Below, in pieces: positions 13,181 to 13,255 of a stretch of DNA of 13,255 nt. The stretch lies in NCBI GenBank assembly GCA_964575575.1, contig CAZNQQ010000018.1:1-13255 (forward strand), in the 5' to 3' direction. The notes under the pieces were generated by a model that was not told the origin of the DNA, searched no databases, and saw only the letters and a list, made by a program, of their open reading frames with translations. The DNA comes from UBA2163 sp964575575. GTDB taxonomy: Bacteria; Patescibacteriota; Minisyncoccia; Phycocordibacterales; UBA2163. Position 1 is the first letter of the stretch. The number at the start of each line of letters is the position of its first letter. The position numbers were made by a program, and so were the translations under genes.

Positions 13181-13253
13181 GCTGAGGTAGCTCAGTTGGT
13201 AGAGCATTTGTCTGAAGAACAAAGGGTCGGCGGTTCGAGCCCGCCCCTCAGCA
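13181..13253 (+). tRNA. tRNA-Phe (anticodon GAA)
   Basis: A complete cloverleaf: acceptor GCTGAGG with CCTCAGC, D-arm GCTC/GAGC, anticodon stem TTTGT/ACAAA around CTGAAGA (GAA at 13214-13216), and T-arm GGCGG/CCGCC around TTCGAGC. The discriminator A is followed by CA at the window edge, so CCA is not encoded. Confidence 0.96.
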
Positions 13254-13255
13254 CA

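Noticed and set aside
1..13255. CRISPR array or rRNA genes
   Set aside because: No regularly spaced repeats and no rRNA signature sequences were seen on either strand.

Overview
The window looks like a chromosomal segment from a Candidate Phyla Radiation (Patescibacteria, most likely Parcubacteria-like) bacterium. This rests on gene style: AT-rich, tightly packed genes, mostly without Shine-Dalgarno sequences and several apparently leaderless; tRNA genes without an encoded CCA; and a class II ribonucleotide reductase with an ATP-cone. TGA is used as a normal stop, which argues against the lineages that recode TGA as glycine. Lineage placement is inference.

The left 2.1 kb is a decayed mobile region. 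A large serine recombinase on the minus strand (1-1383, running off the window) has lost its N-terminus and catalytic serine. Next to it lies a compact GC-rich cassette (about 1443-1895) with a near-consensus promoter, a strong RBS, a 64-residue protein of unknown function and an intrinsic terminator. Beyond the cassette is a second, internally deleted recombinase remnant (1935-2031), which shares 28-bp and 18-bp exact repeats with the first. The stretch is dotted with short palindromes that have three-base loops.

From 2338 the window is mostly housekeeping, all on plus unless stated: adenosylcobalamin-dependent ribonucleotide reductase (2338-4716); RNase P RNA (4741-5017); a minus-strand AbrB/RelE-like toxin-antitoxin pair (5505-5031) that converges on rnpB through a shared terminator; an O-antigen-ligase-like membrane protein with a TPR tail (5647-8010); the lipid II flippase MurJ (8059-9747); an isolated 70-residue unknown protein with its own promoter, RBS and terminator (9825-10037); elongation factor 4, LepA (10076-11851); an unlisted 48-residue membrane protein on minus (11994-11848); an FtsB/DivIC-like division protein (12019-12390); a glutaredoxin-like redoxin (12446-12682); tRNA-Arg(CCU); a 96-residue membrane protein (12858-13148); and tRNA-Phe(GAA).

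Themes: cell envelope and division (O-antigen ligase-like protein, MurJ, FtsB-like), DNA precursor supply and its reductant (NrdJ and the redoxin, whose upstream regions carry similar palindromes), and translation and RNA processing (rnpB, LepA, tRNAs). The most unusual part is the recombinase graveyard with the GC-rich mini-gene cassette inside it.
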